The position numbers were made by a program, and so were the translations under genes. A stretch of DNA of 64,000 bases from Peribacillus sp. FSL P2-0133 (GTDB lineage Bacteria; Bacillota; Bacilli; Bacillales; DSM-1321), in NCBI RefSeq assembly GCF_037975445.1, contig NZ_CP150254.1, positions 2,478,001 to 2,542,000 on the forward strand. Reading direction: 5' to 3'. Below are positions 16,984 through 25,227 of the stretch, one piece after another. The notes under the pieces are model-generated. The model had not been told where the DNA came from and did not search any database. It worked only from the letters and a program-made list of their open reading frames with translations. The number at the start of each line of letters is the position of its first letter. Positions within the stretch are counted from its first letter, which is position 1.

Positions 16984-17247
16984 ATGCAGGATAAACAAGA
17001 TAAGCGAAGGACTTTCCAGGAAGCCCAGCAAAGTTATCAACAGGTATTTGATGTATACTCATCCATTGAGAAGAACGCACCGGATTACGGAACGGAATTG
17101 AAACATGTGAAGCAGGAAGTGAACGAGGCCTATCAGCAAATACAGTCTGCTTTAATCACCGCTTCAGAACATCAGAAAGAACAATTGAAAAAATTCGAAC
17201 AGGATATTCAGGCAATCGTCAATGAGGTCAATTCAGAGGAATATTGA
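16984..17247 (+). CDS. Small acidic/basic mixed helical protein of unknown function
   Basis: The 87-aa product is rich in Gln, Glu and Lys, with no Cys and only one Pro, and reads as an almost continuous helix or coiled coil (residues 10-85). AAGGAG is 9 bases before the ATG, and a strong terminator follows at 17312. It lies on the plus strand between the minus-strand genes sspP and sspO. I do not recognise the family. The position between two spore protein genes makes a sporulation role possible, but this is only context. Confidence 0.7.
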   Translation: MQDKQDKRRTFQEAQQSYQQVFDVYSSIEKNAPDYGTELKHVKQEVNEAYQQIQSALITASEHQKEQLKKFEQDIQAIVNEVNSEEY

Positions 17248-17311
17248 GTGACAGGTTCCATCATCGTGAGTTCATGCGCTTTAATTATGCGTTTCCTGAT
17301 TTTAGAATCGA

Positions 17312-17359
17312 ATAGGCTTTTTGAAAAATGCAGTACATCTGCCATTTCAAAAAGCCTAT
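17312..17359. terminator. Bidirectional terminator between the 87-aa gene and sspO
   Basis: A perfect 15-bp stem, ATAGGCTTTTTGAAA (17312-17326) with TTTCAAAAAGCCTAT (17345-17359), encloses a smaller hairpin. It lies after the plus-strand gene and after sspO on the minus strand. Confidence 0.75.
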
Positions 17360-17387
17360 CCTATTTAACGCCTAGAAATGAGGGAAA

Positions 17388-17540
17388 TCATTGGTTTTTC
17401 TTTCTTTTTTTATTATTTTGCCTTTGCATTTCAGATAATGGCGGTTCATTTCCCAGTTCATCATTGTAACCAGCTCCATTACCTTGCGCTTTTGCAGCAT
17501 TCATACCTGGTATAACATGATTTGCCTTTTGTTTTGTCAT
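17388..17540 (-). CDS. sspO: Small acid-soluble spore protein O
   Basis: The 50-aa product begins [20 protein letters not shown] and ends with [25 protein letters not shown] and the RQNNKKRK tail are the SspO (CotK) signature. AGGTGTCG precedes the ATG. It is divergent from citB, as in B. subtilis. Confidence 0.95.
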   Translation of the reverse strand: MTKQKANHVIPGMNAAKAQGNGAGYNDELGNEPPLSEMQRQNNKKRKKNQ

Positions 17541-17706
17541 TTCGACACCTCCACCCATAGAATGCGATAATGTCGAATGATTATGTATGAAGTGCTAAGA
17601 TGTTTTGCTGGAATAATTTATCAGGTCACAAATAGGGGTATTTTCAATAAAATGCATATCAGCAAGGCTTCCTAAATGCACTTTAATATGTGGGGGATTT
17701 TTTTCT

Positions 17707-17745
17707 ATAAGAGAAACTTATCAAAAACAATAACTTTCTTGTTAT
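17707..17745. promoter_or_regulatory. Two ATAA/TTAT dyads upstream of aconitase, candidate CcpC operator
   Basis: ATAA-N7-TTAT lies at 17707-17721 and ATAA-N8-TTAT (ATAAC/GTTAT palindrome) at 17730-17745. In B. subtilis the citrate-responsive repressor CcpC binds ATAA-N7-TTAT at citB. The same spacing and gene make this assignment reasonable. The rest of 17541-17925 holds the divergent sspO and citB promoter regions and no supported gene. Confidence 0.65.
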
Positions 17746-17925
17746 TTACTTATACTCATTTCTATATTAGTATTAAGTTGAAGGAAGAGTTAGGGTGGGA
17801 GAAGAGAGAGAAAATTCGACAAACTAACTTTTTTACTTATATTTATGGTAAACATGGTTTCAGTGAACCAGGTTTTACTTTTATGTGCAGAATAAGTTCT
17901 GACAGTTTAATAGGGGGTAATATTC

Positions 17926-20637
17926 ATGACGAAAAATGACGTATACCAAGCGCGTAAGTCCTTTGAAATTGAAGGGAAACGCTACAACTACTACAGCCTA
18001 GACGCTATTGAAAAAGCAGGGGACGGCCAAGTATCACGCCTTCCATATTCCATTAAAGTATTACTTGAAGCGGTACTTCGCCAAGTAGACGGAAGAGTTA
18101 TCACAAAAGAACACGTTGCGAACCTTGCTAAATGGGGAACAAGCGAGCAACAAGATATAGATGTTCCGTTCAAGCCATCTCGTGTAATCCTACAAGATTT
18201 CACTGGTGTTCCAGTTGTTGTTGATTTAGCTTCTTTACGTAATGCTTTCGCAGCACTTGGTGGAGATCCTGACAAAATCAACCCTGAAATCCCGGTTGAC
18301 CTTGTAATTGACCACTCTGTACAAGTTGATAAAGCAGGTACAATGGATTCCCTTGATGCCAATATGGATCTTGAATTCGAACGTAATGCAGAGCGTTACC
18401 AGTTCCTAAGCTGGGCTCAAAAATCATTCAACAACTATCGTGCAGTTCCACCAGCAACTGGTATCGTTCACCAAGTTAACCTAGAGTACCTTGCGAACGT
18501 GGTTCATGCTGTTGAAACTCCAAACGGCGACTTCGAAGTATTCCCTGACTCTGTTTTCGGTACAGATTCACATACTACAATGATCAACGGTATTGGTGTT
18601 CTTGGTTGGGGTGTCGGCGGTATCGAAGCAGAAGCAGGCATGCTTGGACAGCCTTCTTACTTCCCAGTTCCAAAAGTGGTTGGTGTTAAACTGACTGGCC
18701 AACTTCCTAAAGGTACAACAGCTACTGACCTTGCATTGAAAGTAACACAAGTTCTTCGTGCACACGGCGTAGTTGGTAAATTTGTTGAGTTCTACGGCCC
18801 AGGAGTAGGATACCTTCCACTTGCTGACCGTGCAACAATCGCTAACATGGCTCCTGAATACGGTGCTACAGTTGGTTTCTTCCCTGTTGATGCAGAAGCG
18901 ATCGATTACATGCGCTTAACAGGCCGTGATGAAAATCAAATTAAAGTGGTTGAATCATACTGTAAAGAAAATGGATTGTTCTACTCTCCTGAAAACGAAG
19001 ATCCAGCATACAATGATGTTGTAGAAATCGACCTTTCAGCAATTGAACCAAACCTTTCAGGCCCTAAACGCCCGCAAGATTTGATTCCACTTTCTCAAAT
19101 GAAACAATCTTTCCATGATGCTATCAATGCACCTATGGGCAACCAAGGATTCGGCATGGACAATTCTGAATTGGATAAAGAAGTAACTGTTAAATTTGCC
19201 GATGGTAAAGAAACGGTAATGAAAACAGGTGCGATCGCAATTGCTGCAATCACAAGCTGTACAAATACTTCTAACCCATACGTAATGCTTGGGGCAGGTC
19301 TTATTGCTAAAAAAGCAGTTGAAAAAGGCTTAACTGTTCCAGATTATGTTAAAACATCATTGGCACCAGGTTCTAAAGTTGTTACTGGTTACCTTCGTGA
19401 TGCTGGTCTTCAACCATACCTTGACCAATTAGGATTCAACGTAGTTGGTTATGGCTGTACTACATGTATCGGTAACTCAGGTCCATTAGCGGACGAAATC
19501 GAAGCAGCTGTTGCTGAAGCAGATCTTCTAGTAACATCAGTACTTTCAGGTAACCGTAACTTTGAAGGACGTATTCACCCACTTGTGAAAGCAAACTATC
19601 TTGCTTCTCCTACTTTGGTTGTTGCTTACGCACTTGCTGGAACTGTGGACTTTGATCTAAACAACGATTCACTTGGTAAAGACAAAGATGGTAACGATGT
19701 ATACCTTGCTGACATCTGGCCATCACAAGAAGAAGTTAACGCTGCTGTTAAAGCAACAGTTACACCTGAGTTATTCCGTAAAGAATACGAAACGGTATTC
19801 AACGATAACAAACGTTGGAACGAAATCCAAACTAGCAACGAAGCGATTTATGCTTTCGATTCTAAATCAACTTACATTCAAAATCCTCCATTCTTTGAAG
19901 GATTATCACCAGAACCTGGTTCAGTTAACCCACTTTCCGGTTTGCGTGTAGTTGGTAAATTCGGTGACTCAGTTACAACTGACCACATTTCTCCTGCAGG
20001 TGCAATCGGTAAAGATACACCAGCTGGTATCTACCTTCGTGAAAACGGTGTGAAACCGCGTGACTTTAACTCTTACGGTTCTCGTCGTGGTAACCATGAA
20101 GCGATGATGCGCGGAACGTTCGCAAACATCCGTATCCGTAACCAAGTTGCTCCAGGTACAGAAGGTGGATACACAACTTACTGGCCAACAGGCGATGTAA
20201 TGGCTATCTATGATGCTTGTATGAAATATAAAGCTGATGGAACAGGTCTTGCAGTCATCGCTGGTAAAGACTATGGTATGGGAAGCTCTCGTGACTGGGC
20301 TGCGAAAGGTACTAACCTTCTTGGCATCAAAACAGTCATCGCTGAAAGCTTTGAACGTATTCACCGTTCTAACCTTGCATTAATGGGTGTTCTTCCACTT
20401 CAATTCAAAGAAGGCGAAAACGCTGAAACGCTTGGATTGACTGGTAAAGAAGCGATCGCAGTTAAAATCGACGAAACAGTTAAACCTCGTGATATCGTAA
20501 CAGTTACAGCTACTGATGAAGCTGGAAACGTAAAAGAATTTGATGTGCTTGTTCGTTTCGATTCCGAAATCGAAATCGACTACTACCGTCACGGTGGTAT
20601 CCTTCAAATGGTATTACGTAATAAATTAAAAGGCTAA
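17926..20637 (+). CDS. citB: Aconitate hydratase (CitB/AcnA)
   Basis: The 903-aa enzyme is full length for Bacillus aconitase (about 909). The iron-sulfur ligands are in SCTNTSNP and [12 protein letters not shown]; substrate-site segments [18 protein letters not shown] and [13 protein letters not shown] are intact. It converts citrate to isocitrate in the TCA cycle, and the apo-form is known in B. subtilis to bind RNA. ATG 17926 follows AGGGGGT. Codon use is strikingly biased (for example GGT, CGT, GTT, AAC), as expected for a highly expressed gene. Upstream dyads suggest CcpC control. Confidence 0.98.
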   Translation: MTKNDVYQARKSFEIEGKRYNYYSLDAIEKAGDGQVSRLPYSIKVLLEAVLRQVDGRVITKEHVANLAKWGTSEQQDIDVPFKPSRVILQDFTGVPVVVDLASLRNAFAALGGDPDKINPEIPVDLVIDHSVQVDKAGTMDSLDANMDLEFERNAERYQFLSWAQKSFNNYRAVPPATGIVHQVNLEYLANVVHAVETPNGDFEVFPDSVFGTDSHTTMINGIGVLGWGVGGIEAEAGMLGQPSYFPVPKVVGVKLTGQLPKGTTATDLALKVTQVLRAHGVVGKFVEFYGPGVGYLPLADRATIANMAPEYGATVGFFPVDAEAIDYMRLTGRDENQIKVVESYCKENGLFYSPENEDPAYNDVVEIDLSAIEPNLSGPKRPQDLIPLSQMKQSFHDAINAPMGNQGFGMDNSELDKEVTVKFADGKETVMKTGAIAIAAITSCTNTSNPYVMLGAGLIAKKAVEKGLTVPDYVKTSLAPGSKVVTGYLRDAGLQPYLDQLGFNVVGYGCTTCIGNSGPLADEIEAAVAEADLLVTSVLSGNRNFEGRIHPLVKANYLASPTLVVAYALAGTVDFDLNNDSLGKDKDGNDVYLADIWPSQEEVNAAVKATVTPELFRKEYETVFNDNKRWNEIQTSNEAIYAFDSKSTYIQNPPFFEGLSPEPGSVNPLSGLRVVGKFGDSVTTDHISPAGAIGKDTPAGIYLRENGVKPRDFNSYGSRRGNHEAMMRGTFANIRIRNQVAPGTEGGYTTYWPTGDVMAIYDACMKYKADGTGLAVIAGKDYGMGSSRDWAAKGTNLLGIKTVIAESFERIHRSNLALMGVLPLQFKEGENAETLGLTGKEAIAVKIDETVKPRDIVTVTATDEAGNVKEFDVLVRFDSEIEIDYYRHGGILQMVLRNKLKG

Positions 20638-20653
20638 TTTCAGCTTTTAGGAA

Positions 20654-20690
20654 GCGGTAAACCTACTTGTCAGGTTTACCGCTTTTTTTT
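20654..20690 (+). terminator. citB terminator
   Basis: GCGGTAAACCT (20654-20664) pairs with AGGTTTACCGC (20672-20682), then eight T. Confidence 0.95.
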
Positions 20691-20844
20691 GTGTCAAGTT
20701 TATGAAACAAAGCGATATCATGATATGATTTGAAGGAATTACACTTTTCCGGATGTCAATTTATTGTTAAGATGGAATAGGGAAGTTGTTCTATTTCTGG
20801 AAATGGACTAATATTTTTATTGTAATGGGACTAGGAGGACGAGT

Positions 20845-21378
20845 ATGCTTAAAAAAATTATTGCTTCGGTGGCCTTACTGTCACTTATTACGGTAGCGAT
20901 CGTGCAGGCGATGGATAATGAACCAAAGGGAAATGACGAAAAAGATGCTTTGGGCGGATTGGAAATTGGAGCTAAAGCACCGGATTTCTCCCTGAAAACT
21001 TTGGATGGGAAACAAGTTGAATTATCTGATTATAAGGGTAAAAAGGTAATGCTGAATTTTTGGGCTACGTGGTGTCCGCCTTGCAAGAAGGAAATGCCGG
21101 ATATGGAGAAATATGCACAGCAAGCTGGTGATGATGTCGTCGTTCTAGCCGTCAATATTGACCCCGAAAACGATGTACAAGCATTTGTAGAGGATAATGG
21201 AATTACTTTTACAATTCCGCTGGACAGTCAAAGTGCCAAGAATCCAGTGAATGAGCGTTACAAGATTCTTAGCATACCAACAACTTACTTCATCGACAAA
21301 GAAGGCATTATCAGGAATAAGGTAATTTCAGCCATGCAACTTAAAGATATGGAACGAAATATAAATAGTATGCAGTAG
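20845..21378 (+). CDS. yneN: Membrane-anchored TlpA/ResA-like thioredoxin
   Basis: The 177-aa protein has an N-terminal membrane anchor (residues 5-22), then a thioredoxin fold with the redox motif WCPPC (Cys77 and Cys80) and the cis-Pro loop SIPTTYFID. It should act on the outer face of the membrane as a thiol-disulfide oxidoreductase. It directly follows citB, as yneN does in B. subtilis. ResA is a cousin, but no cytochrome c maturation genes are nearby. The physiological partner is unknown. Confidence 0.9.
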   Translation: MLKKIIASVALLSLITVAIVQAMDNEPKGNDEKDALGGLEIGAKAPDFSLKTLDGKQVELSDYKGKKVMLNFWATWCPPCKKEMPDMEKYAQQAGDDVVVLAVNIDPENDVQAFVEDNGITFTIPLDSQSAKNPVNERYKILSIPTTYFIDKEGIIRNKVISAMQLKDMERNINSMQ

Positions 21379-21530
21379 GGGAACCTTTATGAAGTTCAAT
21401 CAGTATTGAAGAAATTAGCGTCACTTGGCAGACAGTCGGCGGTAAAGGAGCGGATATTCTTAAAAACAACGGGAACGTTTTTTTCAGAACAAAAAGGTAG
21501 GTCAATTGGCCTTTCACCGAAATTTTAATA

Positions 21531-21564
21531 CAATAAAACGGAACCTTTAGGTTCCGTTTTATTG
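21531..21564. terminator. Perfect hairpin in the yneN-fbpB gap
   Basis: A 15-bp perfect stem, 21531-21545 with 21550-21564, closes a TTTA loop and has A-rich and T-rich ends that would terminate in either direction. The stretch 21379-21530 before it shows no supported gene. Confidence 0.85.
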
Positions 21565-21694
21565 TATGTTAACAAAGTTGTCAAAATTTAATGGAAAAAT
21601 CAAAAAAATTAAAAAATTATGGTTAATATTTGTGAAAAAAGGGTTAAAGTATAGAGAGTGGAGAAATGGAACTTTATCGGATTAAAAATCTGAT

Positions 21695-21736
21695 AATTAT
21701 GACAATTTCAGGGATGGAAACCATATAGTCATAATT
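21695..21736. promoter_or_regulatory. Spaced inverted repeat upstream of fbpB
   Basis: AATTATGAC (21695-21703) is mirrored exactly by GTCATAATT (21728-21736), with arm centres about 33 bp apart. The left arm overlaps TGATAAT, a Fur-box half site. It could be a regulator site or an RNA stem; Fur control is only suggested by the gene. Confidence 0.45.
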
Positions 21737-21789
21737 TTACGTTAATTTGGCAATACTGAATAGTATATTAAAATAAGTAGGTGAAAAGC

Positions 21790-21918
21790 ATGAAAAAAAG
21801 AAAAAGGACATTTGAAGAATTAATTAAAGAAAACAAAAGGGAATTATTGATGGACGTTAAACAAATGGAAAGACTTGAGGAACGTCTTGAAAAAAAACAT
21901 ATGCAAAAGGCTGAATAA
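21790..21918 (+). CDS. fbpB: Fur-regulated basic protein B-like (FbpB family)
   Basis: The 42-aa highly basic helical peptide begins MKKRKRTFEELIKENKRELL and continues with ERLEERLEKKH, the pattern of the FbpB family. In B. subtilis, FbpB works with the small RNA FsrA as a possible RNA chaperone in the iron-sparing response. AGGTG lies about 8 bases upstream of the ATG. It is too short for most gene finders. This position between yneN and sspN differs from the B. subtilis arrangement. Confidence 0.8.
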   Translation: MKKRKRTFEELIKENKRELLMDVKQMERLEERLEKKHMQKAE

Positions 21919-21940
21919 GTTTTGCAAAAGATATATTAAA

Positions 21941-21986
21941 AAGAGCCAGTGCCATGAAGGTCCCTTCAAAGTGCTGGCTCTTTTTT
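21941..21986 (+). terminator. fbpB terminator
   Basis: AAGAGCCAG (21941-21949) pairs with CTGGCTCTT (21974-21982), an inner GAAGG/CCTTC stem sits in the loop, and a T run follows. Confidence 0.85.
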
Positions 21987-22058
21987 CATGGCTTTTTCAA
22001 AAACTGGCATTCATGAATTTCCTCTTTTTAATCCATGATAAGAGAAGGAGGCGATAGA

Positions 22059-22202
22059 ATGGGTAATCCAAAAAAAGATTCCAAACACTTTAGACCAAGC
22101 CATCTAGGGACACAACCAATAGCAGCGGGTGGGAATAACGGTAAGAAAATGCAGGACAAATCCGGTAAACATCCTCAGGTCATTCAAACTAAAGGCGAGT
22201 AA
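22059..22202 (+). CDS. sspN: Small acid-soluble spore protein N
   Basis: The 47-aa product begins [20 protein letters not shown] and ends IQTKGE; PSHLGT and QTKGE are characteristic of SspN. AGAAGGAGG is 8 bases before the ATG. SspN is a minor forespore core protein and is co-transcribed with tlp in B. subtilis; tlp follows here by 58 bp. Confidence 0.95.
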   Translation: MGNPKKDSKHFRPSHLGTQPIAAGGNNGKKMQDKSGKHPQVIQTKGE

Positions 22203-22260
22203 CCCTTAATAAAAAGTCGTAATAATATTATGTAAACAAAAAAACATGAGGTGAAAATTA

Positions 22261-22506
22261 ATGGGCTCTTATAAACACAATCAGGATAACCGTTTGGATA
22301 ATGTTGAAAAAATACAGGATGCAATTCAAAATACAGAAGAAAACATAAACGCTGCAAATGAAACGTTATCATTCTCTTCAGGAGAGGAAAAACAGGCAAT
22401 TCAGGCTAAAAATGACCGAAGAAGAAAAAGCATTGAAGGAATGAAGGAAGAAATGCAAGATGAGCAAGAAGCACGGGAAAGCGGTTATAGTAACGATAAT
22501 ATGTAA
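22261..22506 (+). CDS. tlp: Small acid-soluble spore protein Tlp
   Basis: The 81-aa helical, very hydrophilic protein has the Tlp pattern NQDNRLDNVEKIQDAIQNT near the N-terminus, followed by ENINAANET and the RRRKSIEGMKEEMQDE tail. Tlp is a thioredoxin-like-named but structurally unrelated minor spore protein. ATGAGGTG precedes the start. It forms an operon with sspN. Confidence 0.94.
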   Translation: MGSYKHNQDNRLDNVEKIQDAIQNTEENINAANETLSFSSGEEKQAIQAKNDRRRKSIEGMKEEMQDEQEARESGYSNDNM

Positions 22507-22521
22507 ATAACCGGGTAAAGG

Positions 22522-22562
22522 GGAGAAAGAGGCGAGCAATCTTTCTCCTCTTTTATTTTTAG
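22522..22562 (+). terminator. sspN-tlp terminator
   Basis: GGAGAAAGA (22522-22530) pairs with TCTTTCTCC (22540-22548), followed by a T-rich tract. Confidence 0.85.
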
Positions 22563-22668
22563 GGTTAATGAAAGGGAAGGAGTCCCGGATTAAGTCAGCT
22601 TAAATGAAATTTGCACATTTGTTATGGTAAAATGTTTATTGCAATAGAAATGAAAGTGGGGAAACAAA

Positions 22669-23100
22669 ATGTTCATAGCTGAAAACGAAATTGAAGTGCG
22701 GTATGCAGAGACAGATCAAATGGGTGTTGTTTACCATGCGAATTATTTAATATGGATGGAACTAGGCAGGACAAAATTGATAAATGATTTAGGATTTTAT
22801 TATGCTGATATGGAAGCGGATGGCATCCTCTCACCTGTTATGGATATTCAGGCTTCGTATAAAACCCCTGTAAGATATGGTGATATGGTAAAAGTTAAAA
22901 CTTGGATTGAAAAGTATGACGGCTTACGGGTCATTTATGGGTATGAAATCGTTAATGGGAAAAATGAAGTCGCGGCTACAGGTCATTCTTCTCACGTTTG
23001 CGTTAAAAAGGAGAGCTTCCGCCCGATATCCATTAAACGCATGTATCCTGAATGGCATGAGGCCTATGAGAAAAATAAAAAGAAGGATGAATTGGTTTAA
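22669..23100 (+). CDS. yneP: Acyl-CoA thioesterase, YbgC-like hotdog (YneP)
   Basis: The 143-aa protein has the 4-hydroxybenzoyl-CoA thioesterase-type hotdog motif VRYAETDQMGVVYHANYL, with the catalytic Asp and the conserved His-Asn pair. It should hydrolyse acyl-CoA thioesters in the cytoplasm; the natural substrate of YneP is not established. It is followed by yneQ after 25 bp. Gene order agrees with B. subtilis. Confidence 0.88.
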   Translation: MFIAENEIEVRYAETDQMGVVYHANYLIWMELGRTKLINDLGFYYADMEADGILSPVMDIQASYKTPVRYGDMVKVKTWIEKYDGLRVIYGYEIVNGKNEVAATGHSSHVCVKKESFRPISIKRMYPEWHEAYEKNKKKDELV

Positions 23101-23125
23101 TTATATTTATTGAGGTGATCAAGAA

Positions 23126-23419
23126 ATGGCTTTTGGGATTAAACGGGGAGACGTAGTGGCCTGGAAGCAGAAAATCGATCAAGGCCAAATAGCTTTTTTA
23201 ACTCATTATTGGCTAGATGACCGATTTCCTGGCTGTAAGACGGTTACAAAAGTGGGATGCAAAGATTTACTGCGTTTATCGGAGTGGGGTAAGAAATACG
23301 GGCTTAAAAAAGAGTGGATTCACCACAGGAAGGATGGCTATTCTCATTTCGATCTTTTAGGGGACAAGCAAGCGGAAATTTTAAGGGCGGAACATATAAA
23401 AGAGCGCCTGCTCGATTGA
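23126..23419 (+). CDS. yneQ: Conserved small protein YneQ
   Basis: The 97-aa protein is basic and aromatic-rich (FLTHYWLDDRFPGCKTVTKVGC, given here only as a descriptor split at FLTHYWLDDRF and PGCKTVTKVGC). It has no signal peptide or membrane segment. Function is unknown. GAGGTGATC lies upstream of the ATG. It matches YneQ by position between yneP and yneR and by length. A short AGCAG/CTGCT hairpin at 23432-23450 between it and convergent yneR may terminate both. Confidence 0.8.
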   Translation: MAFGIKRGDVVAWKQKIDQGQIAFLTHYWLDDRFPGCKTVTKVGCKDLLRLSEWGKKYGLKKEWIHHRKDGYSHFDLLGDKQAEILRAEHIKERLLD

Positions 23420-23456
23420 ACAAGAAAAAACAGCAGTTAACACCGCTGCTTTATTG

Positions 23457-23753
23457 TCAGGCACTCTTTTCATAGTGGAATTCTGGTTCAGTCAGTTTTT
23501 CATTAAAAGTAATAAGTAAATCGTGATCATCAAAGTACCATAAATCCTTTTCTTCTACATAAAAATTAATCTCATTCATAGTTGTTACTGCTGCTGCTGT
23601 TTCAGGTTCTTCTTGCATGATACCTAATGAAAAGCCGCTTTGGACGGTACTATGCCCGCCATATCTTACATAAAAGCGCAAATGAGAGCCTTCTTGAAGC
23701 CCCAGCTCATCAATATACCACTTGGCTGCTTGATCGGAAATGGTCAGTTTCAT
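23457..23753 (-). CDS. yneR: HesB/IscA-fold protein without cluster cysteines (YneR)
   Basis: The 98-aa protein begins MKLTISDQAAKWYIDEL and contains LRFYVRYGG and GFSLGI, the HesB-like fold. It has no Cys at all, so it cannot hold an iron-sulfur cluster the way IscA/SufA do. AGGAAGGAG precedes the start. Function is unknown. Orientation and position match B. subtilis yneR. Confidence 0.87.
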   Translation of the reverse strand: MKLTISDQAAKWYIDELGLQEGSHLRFYVRYGGHSTVQSGFSLGIMQEEPETAAAVTTMNEINFYVEEKDLWYFDDHDLLITFNEKLTEPEFHYEKSA

Positions 23754-23843
23754 ACTAATTCTCCTTCCTAGAGGTTCGTTATTTAAGTATAAAGTAATTA
23801 TGAGGTAGATGCGAATAATGTGCGTTTAAGAAAGGAAACAACC

Positions 23844-24332
23844 ATGGATATTATATATAATATTTGTTTCATAACTCGAAAAAGATCCAACGAAGTTGAA
23901 GTGTTGATGCTATTTCGCCAAAAGAATCCGAATAGGCATAAATGGAATGGTATAGGCGGGAAAATAGAACAAGGTGAAACCATCGATGAATCGATGGAAC
24001 GGGAAATTCTTGAAGAAACTGGATTGAAGGTAAGGGGGATGGCCTTTCGAGGGATCGTGACATGGAATCAAACGGGCGGAATGTATGTTTACAGAGCTGA
24101 AGATGCAGGGGGCGGACTATCTGCCTGTGATGAAGGGGAACTTGCCTGGAAGCCATATAAATGGGTTTTGGAGTCAAATGAAGTTGTGTCCAACATAAAG
24201 TATTATCTAAAAGATATATTACAGGATGAACCACCACTAGAATTTGCCTGTACCTATGAAATTGAACACTTAATATCAGTCAAAAAGAAGCCATTGCCTG
24301 ATTTGGCAAAAGAATTGATCTTCACCAATTGA
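23844..24332 (+). CDS. NUDIX hydrolase, MutT/8-oxo-dGTP diphosphatase-like
   Basis: The 162-aa protein carries an intact NUDIX box, GGKIEQGETIDESMEREI then LEETGL, with Glu54, Glu57 and Glu58 for metal binding. An N-terminal strand and FRQKNPNRHKWNGIGGK fit the 8-oxo-dGTP diphosphatase group. It would hydrolyse a nucleoside diphosphate linked to another moiety; the substrate is not determined. AAAGGA lies 7 bases before ATG 23844; the frame extends upstream to a GTG without RBS. Confidence 0.87.
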   Translation: MDIIYNICFITRKRSNEVEVLMLFRQKNPNRHKWNGIGGKIEQGETIDESMEREILEETGLKVRGMAFRGIVTWNQTGGMYVYRAEDAGGGLSACDEGELAWKPYKWVLESNEVVSNIKYYLKDILQDEPPLEFACTYEIEHLISVKKKPLPDLAKELIFTN

Positions 24333-24357
24333 AAACCGCCCATGTGCGGTTTTTTTG
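24332..24357 (+). terminator. Terminator after the NUDIX gene
   Basis: AAAACCGC (24332-24339) pairs with GCGGTTTT (24346-24353), then more T. It overlaps the stop codon. Confidence 0.9.
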
Positions 24358-24455
24358 CCTATTTTGATTCCTAGAATATTCGGGGAATTGGTATATTTAA
24401 TGGGGTAAGCAAGATTCTGAAAATTATAAAGCTAAAAACAAAATACCATCTAGAG

Positions 24456-24720
24456 ATGCTGATTTGCGGAAACGGAGCTGTTAAAAAGATGGTGCTGCTT
24501 TCATTTTTGGCTCAAAAGGATATGTATGGGTATGAGATGATCGTTATTTACATTATAAAAGAAGGCATGCTGTATCCAGCTTTAAAAAGGCTGGAAGAGA
24601 AAGAGTATTTAAATAGTTACCGGCAGGATTCCTTAGAAGGACTAAAAAGGAAATATTTATGCGACGAAATTGGGTATTGCTCAGTTTCAAGATATACTCC
24701 GTAAGGTCTTTTTGCACACA
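24456..24720 (+). pseudogene. Degenerate PadR-family regulator
   Basis: The frame shows KKMVLLSFLAQKDMYGYEMI, the start of a PadR winged helix, then jumps directly to EGMLYPALKRLEEKEYL, so about ten residues of the recognition-helix region are missing. After GLKRKYLCDEIG the frame ends early; reading one base over gives GIAQFQDILRKVFLHTYE, which continues the expected helix, so a frameshift is also present. No RBS is seen before ATG 24456. A working DNA-binding protein is unlikely. Confidence 0.7.
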
Positions 24721-24734
24721 TATGAGTGCGCACA

Positions 24735-24764
24735 AAAATAGCTGCAGATTCCTGCAGCTATTTT
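24735..24764 (-). terminator. Terminator of the yycC-like gene
   Basis: A perfect 13-bp stem, AAAATAGCTGCAG (24735-24747) with CTGCAGCTATTTT (24752-24764), overlaps the stop codon of the minus-strand gene. Confidence 0.8.
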
Positions 24765-24901
24765 GTATTTTCTTTTGCTTCTGCCTCGGCAAGCTTTCTC
24801 AGCAAGACGGGTGTAGGCATATGCATGATTTGTTCTAAAGGCAAGTTTAGTGACTTGGATAACTTTAATGCGGTTTCCGGTGATATTTGCAATGGCTTCA
24901 T
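24758..24901 (-). CDS. YycC-like small protein
   Basis: The 47-aa product begins MKPLQISPETALKLSKSLNL and continues PLEQIMHMPTPVLLRKLAE, which fits the YycC family of short Bacillus proteins as I remember it. AGGAG is 8 bases before the ATG on the minus strand, and a terminator overlaps the stop. The function of the family is unknown. It is hidden behind a longer but spurious plus-strand frame. Confidence 0.75.
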   Translation of the reverse strand: MKPLQISPETALKLSKSLNLPLEQIMHMPTPVLLRKLAEAEAKENTK

Positions 24902-25227
24902 GGCACTTTCTCCTAACGATATTTAATAACTAGTTACAGTGTAGCCTCTGTTCTACTATTATTCAATCCTTACTTGACCATTTCTCCATTAAACGAAATC
25001 CATACTATTCCTTTCATGGGAAGTTAATGTGGAAATATCCTGGGTCCTTTTACCTTGACAAAAGAATTGCGATGAGGCCAGAATAAATTATATATAGTCT
25101 TAAGGAATCATTTATTTTAAAGATAATCGATTTATTTTTAATTAAATGGACATTGGGACTCATATCGGTTTGGTGGAATATCTTGGATTCAATTTATCGT
25201 GAATTACAAAATAAGGGGGAGAGGGAA
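24902..25227. other. Intergenic region before hemAT
   Basis: No gene is supported. A TTGACA at 25055 has no good -10 at normal spacing, and the rest is A+T-rich. The hemAT promoter should lie here but I cannot place it. Confidence 0.4.

Noticed and set aside
17248..17469. Plus-strand 73-codon frame
   Set aside because: It covers a bidirectional terminator and the reverse strand of sspO.
17676..17939. Plus-strand 87-codon frame before citB
   Set aside because: It runs through the CcpC-like dyads and the citB RBS and overlaps the citB start; no RBS of its own.
21379..21530. Possible gene remnant between yneN and the hairpin
   Set aside because: Short stretches read as peptide in two frames but match no family I know and have no start signal.
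24726..24926. Plus-strand 66-codon frame
   Set aside because: It is the antisense of the yycC-like gene, which has the RBS, terminator and family pattern.
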